Program-made: the position numbers and the translations under genes
Shown here: in pieces, positions 1 to 8,233 of the stretch
Layout of the letters: every line of letters begins with the position of its first letter
Numbering within the stretch: position 1 is the first letter of the stretch
From: Legionellaceae bacterium UBA2794
Lineage (GTDB): Bacteria; Pseudomonadota; Gammaproteobacteria; Legionellales; Legionellaceae
Reading direction: 5' to 3'
Length of the DNA: 31,069 nt
Assembly: GCA_002352055.1 (NCBI GenBank)
Contig: DEHS01000095.1
Location: 27,466-58,534, forward strand
Notes under the pieces: generated by a model
Database searches by the model: none
Told to the model about the DNA's origin: nothing
The model's input: only the letters and a program-made list of their open reading frames with translations

Positions 1-506
1 ATACCATTACATGTTTCACAAGTCTTAGGAGTAGTCCCTTTTTTTGCGCCACTACCATCACAGGTAGTACAGGTACCATGGCGAGGCACGGTTATTTCAA
101 TTTCTTTGCCTAAAGCAGCTTCCTCTAAAGTCAGCTGTACATTAAACTGTAAATCTGCACCCCGCTGGCCTCGAGATTGTCTACCTTGGCCGCGTCCGCC
201 AGAAAAAATATTTTCAAAAATATCTTCAAATACATCACCAAAACCGCCAAAGCCACCACCAAACCCTCCGCCCATAGATGAATCGACTCCAGCATGGCCA
301 AATTGATCATATGCAGCACGTTTTTGTTTGTCAGAGAGAATCGCATAAGCTTTTTGAATTTCTTTAAATTTTTCTTCAGCTGAAGCATTGTCAGGATTAC
401 GGTCAGGGTGGTATTTCATCGCTAATTTGCGATATGCCTTTTTAATCTCAGTATCATCTGCATTTCGACTAACTTCTAAAAGTTCATAATAATCCCGCTG
501 TTCCAT
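1..506 (-). CDS. dnaJ: DnaJ (Hsp40 co-chaperone), C-terminal part outside window
   Basis: This is the J-domain co-chaperone that delivers unfolded clients to DnaK and stimulates its ATPase. The ATG at 506-504 opens an open frame that runs off the left edge after 168 codons. Visible in order are the J domain (about residues 4-70) with the HPD triad at 33-35, a Gly/Phe-rich linker (about 78-110), and the start of the cysteine-rich zinc domain with CxxCxGxG at 146-153 and a second CxxC at 163-166. The remaining zinc repeats and the substrate-binding beta domains lie beyond base 1. It is downstream of dnaK on the same strand but separated from it by 223 bases containing hairpins, so part of its transcription may be independent. 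Identification is certain; only completeness is unknown. Confidence 0.97.
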   Translation of the reverse strand, partial: MEQRDYYELLEVSRNADDTEIKKAYRKLAMKYHPDRNPDNASAEEKFKEIQKAYAILSDKQKRAAYDQFGHAGVDSSMGGGFGGGFGGFGDVFEDIFENIFSGGRGQGRQSRGQRGADLQFNVQLTLEEAALGKEIEITVPRHGTCTTCDGSGAKKGTTPKTCETCNG

Positions 507-655
507 AACTACTCACAATTTTAAAATAATATGCCAATGAATTAACAATTAACACGTTAATTGATGGCAAAACACTCACGAGGCACACGATTGCCCCGAC
601 CCATATTTAATCGATAAAATCGATTTTGATTCAGATACAGCTTGGCTGCGTGAAA
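507..655. other. dnaJ upstream region with palindromes
   Basis: This stretch carries a 12-bp perfect palindrome AAAATCGATTTT (616-627) and an ATTAAC-AC-GTTAAT inverted repeat (548-561). I see no convincing RpoH or sigma-70 promoter hexamer pair on the minus strand, so whether dnaJ has its own promoter is undecided. Confidence 0.35.
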
Positions 656-695
656 CCAAAAAAAGAGTTCAGCCTTTTTTTGGCTGCAAGCAGCC
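656..695 (-). terminator. Probable terminator or attenuator between dnaK and dnaJ
   Basis: On the minus strand, just past the dnaK stop, there is a GGCTGC/GCAGCC inverted repeat (682-695). It overlaps an AGCC...GGCT stem with an A-rich loop (671-685), followed within a few bases by a run of seven T (664-658). This resembles a Rho-independent terminator, though the competing stems make it imperfect. It would reduce dnaJ transcription from the dnaK promoter. Confidence 0.5.
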
Positions 696-729
696 AGCAT
701 ATCTACACAAATAACTCGAGAAACAAAAG

Positions 730-2661
730 TTATTTTTTATCGTCTTTCACTTCTTCAAATTCAGCATCAACCACACCCTCATCAGCAGGTTTAGTTGCCT
801 CTTCAGATGGTGCATCACCTTGTGCAGCCTGACCTTCCTGAGATTTTTTAGCATAAACTCGCTCTGCCATTTTTGCAGAGGCGTCAGTTAACACTTTCAA
901 TTTCTCTTCTATATGGGCCTTATCTGTTCCCTGAACTGCTTCTTTTAATTCTGATATTGCTGATTCAATTCCTTTTTTCTCGTCTTCTGATAATTCATCA
1001 GCCAAATCTTTTAAGGATTTTTCGCTGCTGTGAATTAATCCATCAGCCTGATTACGAAGCTCAGCCATTTCTTTAAACTTCTTGTCTTCTTCTGCGTGTG
1101 ACTGCGCATCTTTTACCATGGCATCCACTTCTTCATCGCTTAAACCACTCGATGCTTTAATAACAATGGATTGCGCTTTACCGGTTGCTTTATCTTTAGC
1201 AGAAACGTTCAGTATACCATTAGCGTCTATATCAAAGGTAACTTCAATTTGTGGCACACCACGAGGCGCTGCAGGAATGTCACCCAAATCAAAACGACCC
1301 AGAGATTTATTTGCTGAAGCCTGCTCCCTCTCACCTTGTAACACATGGACTGTTACTGCAGTTTGATTGTCATCTGCTGTCGAAAATACCTGATTCGCTT
1401 TCGTTGGAATTGTGGTATTTTTTTCAATTAATTTGGTCATAACACCACCCATGGTTTCAATTCCCAAAGATAATGGTGTGACGTCTAACAACAATATGTC
1501 TTTTACATCTCCAGATAATACAGCTGCCTGGATTGCAGCACCCACTGCTACCGCCTCATCCGGGTTCACATCTTTACGTGGTTCTTTTCCAAAAAACTCT
1601 TCTACGGTTTTTTGTACTAAAGGCATACGGGTTTGTCCGCCCACCAGTATCACATCATTAATTTGCGATACAGTTAAACCGGCATCTTTTAATGCAATTT
1701 TGCAAGGCTCAATAGTGCGCTCAACCAGTTTTTCAACTAAAGATTCCAGTTTGGCACGAGTTAATTTGATATTTAAATGTTTGGGTCCAGATGCATCAGC
1801 AGTAATATAAGGAAGATTTACATCTGTCTGTTGCGCTGAGGATAATTCAATTTTTGCTTTCTCGGCAGCTTCTTTCAAACGTTGCAAAGCCAGGGGATCA
1901 TTGTGCAAATCGATGCCTGAGTCTTTTTTAAATTCAGCAGCCAGGTAATCAATAAGAGCCAGGTCAAAATCTTCCCCGCCCAGGAATGTATCACCATTAG
2001 TAGCTAAAACTTCAAATTGATGTTCCCCATCTACTTCAGCAATCTCAATAATTGAAATATCGAAAGTACCGCCACCAAGGTCATAAACAGCAATGATGGA
2101 ATCACCCCGTTTTTTATCCATACCATAAGCAAGAGCTGCAGCGGTTGGCTCATTAATAATTCGCTTCACATCAAGACCGGCGATACGTCCGGCATCTTTA
2201 GTTGCCTGTCTTTGGGAATCGTTAAAATAAGCAGGTACAGTGATAACCGCTTCCTTAACTTCTTCACCCAAATAATCTTCAGCGGTTTTTTTCATTTTAC
2301 GTAAGACTTCAGCAGAAATTTGCGGTGGTGCCTTATCCTGGTCTTTAACGCGAACCCAGGCATCGCCATTGTCTGCTTTAATAATTTGATAAGGTACCAT
2401 TTTAATATCTTTTTGAACCACAGCATCATCAAACTTGCGGCCAATCAACCGTTTAATAGCAAACAAAGTTTTCTCAGGATTGGTTACAGATTGACGCTTG
2501 GCGGATTGCCCTACCAATACTTCATTGTCATCCGTAAATGCAACGATTGAAGGTGTGGTACGGTGTCCTTCGTGATTTTCGATTACTTTAGGCGCATTAC
2601 CTTCCATAACCGCAACACATGAGTTAGTTGTTCCTAAGTCTATTCCTATTATTTTAGCCAT
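730..2661 (-). CDS. dnaK: DnaK (Hsp70 chaperone)
   Basis: This is the Hsp70 ATPase that binds and releases unfolded polypeptides with DnaJ and GrpE. The 643-residue product is close to the usual ~638. The nucleotide-binding domain opens with the phosphate loop IGIDLGTTNSCVAV. The hydrophobic interdomain linker (DILLLDVTPLSLG) precedes the substrate-binding domain, and the protein ends in an acidic tail with EEVKDDKK, the typical bacterial EEVD-like end. An in-frame ATG 12 codons upstream exists, but the start at 2661 is chosen because MAKIIGIDLGTT is the family N-terminus and a GGAG Shine-Dalgarno lies about 9 bases ahead. An RpoH-type promoter lies at 2706-2733. grpE is 129 bases upstream on the same strand. 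Confidence 0.99.
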   Translation of the reverse strand: MAKIIGIDLGTTNSCVAVMEGNAPKVIENHEGHRTTPSIVAFTDDNEVLVGQSAKRQSVTNPEKTLFAIKRLIGRKFDDAVVQKDIKMVPYQIIKADNGDAWVRVKDQDKAPPQISAEVLRKMKKTAEDYLGEEVKEAVITVPAYFNDSQRQATKDAGRIAGLDVKRIINEPTAAALAYGMDKKRGDSIIAVYDLGGGTFDISIIEIAEVDGEHQFEVLATNGDTFLGGEDFDLALIDYLAAEFKKDSGIDLHNDPLALQRLKEAAEKAKIELSSAQQTDVNLPYITADASGPKHLNIKLTRAKLESLVEKLVERTIEPCKIALKDAGLTVSQINDVILVGGQTRMPLVQKTVEEFFGKEPRKDVNPDEAVAVGAAIQAAVLSGDVKDILLLDVTPLSLGIETMGGVMTKLIEKNTTIPTKANQVFSTADDNQTAVTVHVLQGEREQASANKSLGRFDLGDIPAAPRGVPQIEVTFDIDANGILNVSAKDKATGKAQSIVIKASSGLSDEEVDAMVKDAQSHAEEDKKFKEMAELRNQADGLIHSSEKSLKDLADELSEDEKKGIESAISELKEAVQGTDKAHIEEKLKVLTDASAKMAERVYAKKSQEGQAAQGDAPSEEATKPADEGVVDAEFEEVKDDKK

Positions 2662-2705
2662 TCTATTTTTGCTCCAAATGATTATTTTTTTATGCAATAT
2701 TTGTG

Positions 2706-2733
2706 ATATGGGGTGTTTTAAGCCAAATTCAAG
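2706..2733 (-). promoter_or_regulatory. RpoH (sigma-32) type promoter ahead of dnaK
   Basis: Minus-strand -35 element CTTGAAT (2733-2727), 13-base spacer, and -10 element CCCCATAT (2713-2706). The heat-shock consensus is CTTGAAA, 11-16 bases, CCCCATNT, so the match is nearly complete. It lies 45-72 bases upstream of the dnaK ATG. Because it falls in the grpE-dnaK gap, dnaK-level heat induction need not depend on read-through from grpE. Confidence 0.8.
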
Positions 2734-2790
2734 CCAATATCATAAAAAAAGCATGTAATGTAACAAATTGCTTTGAATAACAGTTATTTA

Positions 2791-3384
2791 TTATTCGCCC
2801 GACTTATTTTTGGAAACGATTACCCGAGCTGGACGAATAACCCGATCGTTTAATTTATATCCTTTTTGGAAGACCGCCGTAACAGTATTTGGGGGAGTTC
2901 CGGGTGATTCCTGGATGGACATCGCTTCATGTTGTTGCGGATCAAAAGTAGCACCTACGGGGTCAATTTGCTCCACATCAAATTTTTGCATGACATCGGT
3001 AAACAGTTTCATAGTTAACTTTAAACCTTCTTGCATAGAGGCATCTTTCGCCATTTGCAAAGCCTGCTCCAGACTATCAATTACTGGCAGCAAAGCAGAA
3101 ACCAGTTTTTCCATCCCATACTTATGAGCATTTGCAACTTCTCGCTCCATTCTTCGCCGAACATTGTCTAACTCAGCCACAGCTCGAACCGACTTTTCCC
3201 AATTCTCATGCGCCTTTTGTTCCGCAAGGGTCAATTGCTCTTCTAAAGCTACATAACTTGGATGATCTAAAGCATGATCACTTGGAACCTCTTCATTCTC
3301 AATCTCTTCATCATCCATGAGCTCTTCTTCGTTTATTTGATGTTCTTCCTTAAACTTATTCCAGTCTTTATCTTGTTTACTCAT
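2791..3384 (-). CDS. grpE: GrpE nucleotide exchange factor
   Basis: GrpE releases ADP from DnaK and so resets the chaperone cycle. The 197-residue product matches E. coli length. It has a charged, very acidic N-terminal tail (residues 1-45), then a long helical region (about 45-110), and the C-terminal beta domain with the family signature near FDPQQHEAMSIQESP and the ending ...LNDRVIRPARVIVSK. The ATG at 3384 is preceded by an AGGAG ribosome site about 9 bases upstream. It is the first gene of the chaperone block, with a heat-shock promoter directly ahead. Confidence 0.98.
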   Translation of the reverse strand: MSKQDKDWNKFKEEHQINEEELMDDEEIENEEVPSDHALDHPSYVALEEQLTLAEQKAHENWEKSVRAVAELDNVRRRMEREVANAHKYGMEKLVSALLPVIDSLEQALQMAKDASMQEGLKLTMKLFTDVMQKFDVEQIDPVGATFDPQQHEAMSIQESPGTPPNTVTAVFQKGYKLNDRVIRPARVIVSKNKSGE

Positions 3385-3413
3385 TAATTTGCTCCTCTCT
3401 AACCAGACCTTAC

Positions 3414-3440
3414 AGGTGGGGTCATCATTATAGATTTCAA
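3414..3440 (-). promoter_or_regulatory. RpoH (sigma-32) type promoter ahead of grpE
   Basis: Minus-strand -35 core TTGAAA (3440-3435), spacer of 13 bases, and -10 element CCCCACCT (3421-3414). It differs from CCCCATNT at one position. It lies about 30 bases upstream of the grpE ATG, giving a short leader that contains the AGGAG site. Confidence 0.75.
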
Positions 3441-3443
3441 CCC

Positions 3444-3768
3444 TTTTTGAGAATTAAATATAGATCAATTACCTGGAATTGTATAAAAAATTTTCTGATG
3501 CTCAAATTAAATTACCAAGAGTACGGCTCTCTTATAGAATTTGCAGGAAATTAAAGATTACAGACAATATATCCCATGAGCAGTAAAAAATACTTTTTAT
3601 CTAAAACGAGGGAAGTAATTAGTACAAAGGAAGAATTAAAGCATTTTGCACCGTTATAATTTCATGGCTTTTATAGTCACTTCATTGCCTTATGAAACAA
3701 TTATTAGAAGTATAAGCAACCATGAAATTATTATTGGTGCATGATGGTGCAACTGTTTGCTGTTTATT
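3444..3768. other. AT-rich gene-free stretch with a 12-bp inverted repeat
   Basis: No coding sequence is supported between the grpE promoter and the F-box gene. The region is AT-rich. A perfect 12-bp inverted repeat, ATAATTTCATGG (3656-3667) and CCATGAAATTAT (3720-3731), encloses about 52 bases, which themselves contain a short TTCAT/ATGAA pair. It lies 38 bases beyond the stop of the minus-strand F-box gene and could be its transcript end or a small repeat remnant. Confidence 0.5.
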
Positions 3769-4530
3769 TTATAAAAATGAGGGTATAAGATTTGATTCCA
3801 GTTCCTTAATAGAGATTTCTGGATTTTGTCGCAGGGTCCGCAGACCATCCTTAGATAAAATGCCTCTTAAAGTGTTCTCATCAGAGATTTCGCAAATTAA
3901 TATGGGAGTTAAAAGCTCTTCTTTTAAAAGCTGTAATCCATACTCATTTGATAAAAATAATTCTCTGTGTGTAAAATTTTTTATTAATAATAAATCTTCT
4001 ATGGTTAACACATTCTCACGTAAAAATTCAAGTCCGTATTTATTTAAAATTTCTACAAAAGAATCATCTAGCAATTTCTCTTCTAACACTTGAATACCTT
4101 TACTTTTTGAAAGTAAAGCCATCCTGATTTCAGGTCTCATTTCTTTTAAATGTTGTATAGTGATTAATCCTACCTTTAAAGCAAAAATCTCCAAATGTGA
4201 AATAGTGTCCTGAAGATTCATTGCGACTAAAGCTTTTTTGTCCACTTCTGACAAGAATTCGATCGCATCATTTGTCGAGGATGCATTAGCAAACTTCTTC
4301 TCAATAATATCTAAAGGGTATTTATACTTAAATGTTAAGAACTGCCATATTTTAGGTAAATTACTGATTCTAATTTTAAAGTCTTTTTTACTCTCAGCAC
4401 CAAAAGTAAGTTTGATTGCTTTTTCGGAATGCTCCCTAAACTCTTTTGATGTGGCGCTGGCTTTCAACAAATCTTTGGTTGGTAACAATGAAAAAATAGT
4501 ATAGCGAATTTCTTTAGGTAAATCAGACAT
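3769..4530 (-). CDS. F-box protein with C-terminal leucine-rich ~30-residue repeats; candidate secreted effector
   Basis: This 253-residue protein is not assignable to a named gene. Residues 4-36 match a eukaryotic F-box (LPKEIRYTIFSLLPTKDLLKA, then SKEF), the Skp1-docking module of SCF ubiquitin ligases. From about residue 116 to the end there are roughly five degenerate units of 28-33 residues following the pattern GLxxLrExlLTIxdLxxI...LLSK, for example at 163-195 and 196-227. The tail IKELESNLIPSFL has the charged/hydrophobic character often seen in Dot/Icm signals. Bacterial F-box proteins are known mainly as type IV-secreted effectors in Legionella and as Agrobacterium VirF. Here the F-box would recruit the host ligase and the repeats would bind a target; that is inference. 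It is solitary, flanked by AT-rich DNA, and has a poor ribosome site (AAAG). Confidence 0.7.
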   Translation of the reverse strand: MSDLPKEIRYTIFSLLPTKDLLKASATSKEFREHSEKAIKLTFGAESKKDFKIRISNLPKIWQFLTFKYKYPLDIIEKKFANASSTNDAIEFLSEVDKKALVAMNLQDTISHLEIFALKVGLITIQHLKEMRPEIRMALLSKSKGIQVLEEKLLDDSFVEILNKYGLEFLRENVLTIEDLLLIKNFTHRELFLSNEYGLQLLKEELLTPILICEISDENTLRGILSKDGLRTLRQNPEISIKELESNLIPSFL

Positions 4531-4735
4531 CTTTTACTGTACAGCTAATATAAAAAACCAATTGTATATAAATATATATAACTTGTCAAATTTTTATTCA
4601 ATAAATCTAAAATACTATCTTGATCGTATAATTTATAGTCAATTAATATAAATATTGGACGATCGGAGATAATCCCACTTGCAGGACAGGGTCATTTATT
4701 CCATAATTAAGTCTTAAAAATCACCCGAGCTGAAC

Positions 4736-6070
4736 ATGCAAGAATGGTCCCACACATCCTGGCAACACTTTTCATACTTGCAATCAGCACACTATGCCGA
4801 TCATGAGCAATTAAACAAAGTAGTCGATCAATTGGCTCAGCTTCCTCCTTTGGTTACCAGTGGCGAGGTAAATCGCTTAAAGAGTGAAATTGCTCGTGCT
4901 GGTCGTGGTGAAGCGTTTATTCTGCAAGGTGGAGACTGTGCGGAGTCATTCAATGACTGTCGCTCGGATGTGATCAGTAATAAACTAAAAATCATTCTTC
5001 AAATGAGTCTTATTTTATTATACGGTTTACGCAAACCAATAATTCGCGTGGGCCGAATTGCAGGTCAATATGCAAAGCCACGCTCATCTGATTTTGAAAC
5101 GATTAATAATGTCACCCTCCCAAGCTATCGAGGGGATATTGTTAACTCACCTGAATTTACTAAAACATCCAGAGAGCCAAATCCTAAATTGTTACTTCAG
5201 GCTTACAGTTGCTCCGCTATGACATTAAATTTTATTCGGGCATTACTTGATGGAGGTTTTGCTGATCTGCATAATTCACAGCGATGGGATTTAAGTTTTG
5301 TGGCGCATTCCGCTCGCAGGAAAGAATATCAGAAAATCGTTGAATCCATAGAGGATGCCCTTGATTTTCTCAAGGCAATTGATGGAATTAGTTCAAGCAA
5401 TTTAAATAAGGTTGATTTTTACACGTCCCATGAAGCTCTTCATCTCCATTATGAGCAGGCCTTGACCCGAAAATTAAAAGATGGAAAATGGTATAATTTA
5501 TCGACACACTTACCATGGATAGGTATGCGTACAGCTCAAATTGATAGCGCGCACCTGGAATTCCTGAGAGGCGTCCAAAACCCGATTGGAATTAAAATTG
5601 GCCATGAAGCAACCCCAGAATGGATTAGTGAAGTTCTGAATATAGCCAATCCAGAAAAAGAAGAAGGACGCTTACTTCTGTTTACTCGTCTTGGAGCGCA
5701 AAATATCGAGCGTTTATTACCTCCTTTGATTGAAGCAGTAAAAAAGACAAAAATTCCTGTTACCTGGTCTTGTGACCCTATGCACGGTAATACCGAAACC
5801 ACCGCAGACGGCACTAAAACACGTCATTTTGATAATATATTAAAAGAATTAAAACTGGCATTGGAAATTCATCGCAATATGGACAGTTACCTCGGAGGCG
5901 TCCATTTTGAATTAACTGGCGATAATGTAACCGAATGCATTGGCGGAGCAAGAGGGTTAGCGGCGAATGATCTTAAAACAGCATATCATACCTTGGTAGA
6001 TCCACGTTTAAATTACGAACAATCTTTAGAGATGGCTATTCAATTAAGTAGAAAATTTAGAAACCCTTAA
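4736..6070 (+). CDS. Class II 3-deoxy-D-arabino-heptulosonate 7-phosphate (DAHP) synthase
   Basis: It condenses phosphoenolpyruvate and erythrose 4-phosphate in the first step of the shikimate pathway. The 444-residue product has the plant-like class II signatures. These are LQGGDCAESF with metal ligand Cys68, the phosphate-binding RVGRIAGQYAKPRS (104-117), CDPMHGNT with His350, HFELTGDNVTEC with Glu392, and Asp422 in TLVDPR. The spacing of these four ligands is the same as in the M. tuberculosis enzyme (C87, H369, E411, D441). The N-terminus (WSHTSWQ...) matches the family, so the ATG at 4736 is accepted even though the ribosome site is weak. It is transcribed away from the F-box gene, with a TATAAT-like -10 in the 205-base gap. 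Its 3' end overlaps the convergent hydrolase gene by 14 bases. Confidence 0.95.
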   Translation: MQEWSHTSWQHFSYLQSAHYADHEQLNKVVDQLAQLPPLVTSGEVNRLKSEIARAGRGEAFILQGGDCAESFNDCRSDVISNKLKIILQMSLILLYGLRKPIIRVGRIAGQYAKPRSSDFETINNVTLPSYRGDIVNSPEFTKTSREPNPKLLLQAYSCSAMTLNFIRALLDGGFADLHNSQRWDLSFVAHSARRKEYQKIVESIEDALDFLKAIDGISSSNLNKVDFYTSHEALHLHYEQALTRKLKDGKWYNLSTHLPWIGMRTAQIDSAHLEFLRGVQNPIGIKIGHEATPEWISEVLNIANPEKEEGRLLLFTRLGAQNIERLLPPLIEAVKKTKIPVTWSCDPMHGNTETTADGTKTRHFDNILKELKLALEIHRNMDSYLGGVHFELTGDNVTECIGGARGLAANDLKTAYHTLVDPRLNYEQSLEMAIQLSRKFRNP

Positions 6071-7037
6071 ACTGTGAACTGAAATATTCAGGAATTCGTT
6101 GATCAAGCCAATAGGCAGGCAAACCATAGCCATCACTCGCTATAAATCCTACATGTCCCCCTTTTTTACTCAACTCCAAGGTGACCGAAGAGGACAACTC
6201 ACTCTCAGTGGGAACAACATCAATAGTCATAAAAGGATCGTCTTCTGCATGAATAATTAGTGTAGGGGTAACAATATCTCGTAAATATTGTCGTGAACTG
6301 GATTCTCGATAATAAGAGTGTGCATTGTTAAAGCCATATAATGGAGCGGTAACTTGATCATCAAAAGTCCAAAAACAACTGCAATTGGCTGCTTTTTTTA
6401 AAATATCAGCTGATTTGTTAAAATACTGTACTTTTCGGGAAAAAATTGTTTTAAATTGATTTAACAAGTGACTTTGATAAAAGCGAGAAAACCCTTCATT
6501 CATCTTATTAGCTACTTTATTCAACATAAATGGAACAGAAACTGCAACCGCTGTTTCGATTAGGGACTGCTCTTTTTGCTCTCCCAACCATTTAAGTAAA
6601 ACATTTCCTCCTAAAGAAATACCCACTACTGCTTTTTTACTATGAGACTCCCTTTCTTTTAAAGTGTTAATTAAAAAATTTAAATCAGCGGTATCTCCGG
6701 AATGATAGGCACGAGGCAGTCGATTCAGTTCGCGCCCTGCACCCCTGAAATGCATCAATACGGATCGCCATCCCTGATGCTGAAATACTTTCATAAATCG
6801 CGCAACATAGCTTGAATCAACACCACCACCCAACCCATGTAAGATGATAATCAGGGGAGTGGTATTTGATAAATTACCCGTGCACCAGAGTAATTCAAGA
6901 AAATCACCATCAGGTAAATCGAGTTTCTCGATTTTATCAACAGGCGCTGGAAATGGATGCCTTAAAGATGCATAAATAGTCTGTGCGTGCGCATTACTCA
7001 TCCACCATGCCGGTTTAAATTGACTTTCAATGATCAT
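6057..7037 (-). CDS. YheT-family alpha/beta hydrolase
   Basis: A cytoplasmic alpha/beta hydrolase of the YheT (ABHD4/EMB8) family, 326 residues; the natural substrate is not established, with esterase activity expected. The oxyanion motif HGLGGG lies at 67-72, the nucleophile elbow GISLGG has Ser141, the acid is Asp267 in HAEDDPF, and the catalytic His295 is in GGHVGF, so the triad is complete. The N-terminus FKPAWWMSNAHAQTIY is characteristic of the family. The ATG at 7037 follows an AGGT site and is only 2 bases past the hemE stop, so the two are almost certainly cotranscribed. It converges on and overlaps the DAHP synthase 3' end. Confidence 0.9.
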   Translation of the reverse strand: MIIESQFKPAWWMSNAHAQTIYASLRHPFPAPVDKIEKLDLPDGDFLELLWCTGNLSNTTPLIIILHGLGGGVDSSYVARFMKVFQHQGWRSVLMHFRGAGRELNRLPRAYHSGDTADLNFLINTLKERESHSKKAVVGISLGGNVLLKWLGEQKEQSLIETAVAVSVPFMLNKVANKMNEGFSRFYQSHLLNQFKTIFSRKVQYFNKSADILKKAANCSCFWTFDDQVTAPLYGFNNAHSYYRESSSRQYLRDIVTPTLIIHAEDDPFMTIDVVPTESELSSSVTLELSKKGGHVGFIASDGYGLPAYWLDQRIPEYFSSQFKGF

Positions 7038-7039
7038 AA

Positions 7040-8101
7040 TTACCTCACATGATAGTGGGGGCTCAATTCATGAACACTCTTAATCATCTCCGCAACATGC
7101 TCTGGTGGTACATCAGGGGTAATCCCATGTCCAAGGTTAAAAATATGACCTGTACCCTGACCATAAGATTTCAATACCTCTTCCACTTGTTGACGAATAC
7201 ATTGCTTTGAGCTTAATAGCACGGCAGGATCAAGGTTCCCCTGTATGGCTACCTTGTTGCCTATCTTTTGCCGGGCAGTGTTCAAATCACAGGTCCAGTC
7301 AACACCTACTCCATCACATCCAGTGGCCGCTATTTTTTCCAACCATTGACCGCCACCTTTAGTAAATAAAATAATGGGCATATCCGGGTAAAGGCTTTTA
7401 ATACCCTTCACTATAGTGTCCATATAATACAAGGAAAAATTCTGATAATTTATCGGAGTCAGAATTCCGCCCCAAGTATCAAATATCATTAAAGCATTCA
7501 CTCCTGCCTTAACTTGCTCTATTAAATATTCAGTTACCGATATCGCTAATTTATTCAATAACATATGAGCCGCTTTATCTTCAGTATAGACTAATTTCAA
7601 GATTCGCTTAAAATCACGACTACTTCGCCCTTCAACCATATAACAGGCTAAAGTCCACGGACTGCCTGCAAAGCCGATAAGGGGTAACTCTTCTGGCATT
7701 TCCTTACGAATTAGGCGTGCTGCATCAGTAACATAGGAAAGCGTTTTGCCTACATCAGGTATCTCTAACTCGTTTATAGCTCGAACATCCTGAACCGGCT
7801 TACTAAAACAGGGCCCCTCACCCTCGGCAAAATACAAACCGAGCCCCATGGCATCAGGAATCGTTAAAATATCTGAAAAAAGTATGGCAGCATCTAACGC
7901 ATACCTGCGCAATGGTTGCAGGGTGACTTCACATGCCAGTTCAGGATTTTTACACAAACTTAAAAAATCTCCGGCCTGTTCTCTCGTCTGACGATATTCT
8001 GGTAAATATCTACCCGCCTGACGCATTATCCAAACCGGAGTGCGATCAACTGGTTGTCGTCTTAATGCACGGAGAAATAAAGATTGATTAATATCGAACA
8101 T
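7040..8101 (-). CDS. hemE: Uroporphyrinogen III decarboxylase
   Basis: It decarboxylates the four acetate side chains of uroporphyrinogen III to give coproporphyrinogen III in heme synthesis. The protein has 353 residues, the usual size. The substrate-binding motif RQAGRYLPEYR lies at 27-37. The catalytic Asp77 is in ILFSDILTIPDAMG, and the second signature GFAGSPWTLACYMVEG and the terminal LGHGITPDVPPEHV are present. It is the first gene of a two-gene unit with the YheT-like hydrolase and divergent from folB, with 132 bases between the two starts that must hold both promoters. The ribosome site is weak. Confidence 0.98.
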   Translation of the reverse strand: MFDINQSLFLRALRRQPVDRTPVWIMRQAGRYLPEYRQTREQAGDFLSLCKNPELACEVTLQPLRRYALDAAILFSDILTIPDAMGLGLYFAEGEGPCFSKPVQDVRAINELEIPDVGKTLSYVTDAARLIRKEMPEELPLIGFAGSPWTLACYMVEGRSSRDFKRILKLVYTEDKAAHMLLNKLAISVTEYLIEQVKAGVNALMIFDTWGGILTPINYQNFSLYYMDTIVKGIKSLYPDMPIILFTKGGGQWLEKIAATGCDGVGVDWTCDLNTARQKIGNKVAIQGNLDPAVLLSSKQCIRQQVEEVLKSYGQGTGHIFNLGHGITPDVPPEHVAEMIKSVHELSPHYHVR

Positions 8102-8233
8102 TGGTTATCTCATAACGTAAAGTTGCATTTATAATATCATGTTACCTGCCTCAAATGCAGTGGTATCCCTTGCGGAAGCAGATTAGAATAGGTCTCTTTG
8201 CCAGAGCTATTTTTGCCATTATAGAGGACATTC

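Noticed and set aside
3722..4093. 123-codon plus-strand frame antisense to the F-box gene
   Set aside because: Antisense shadow; the opposite strand has a recognisable domain and repeats, while this frame is Ser/Asn/Lys-rich with no family features.
4531..4735. PmrA or CpxR type regulator boxes ahead of the F-box gene
   Set aside because: No tandem CTTAATATT-like repeat or other convincing match; only AT-rich DNA.
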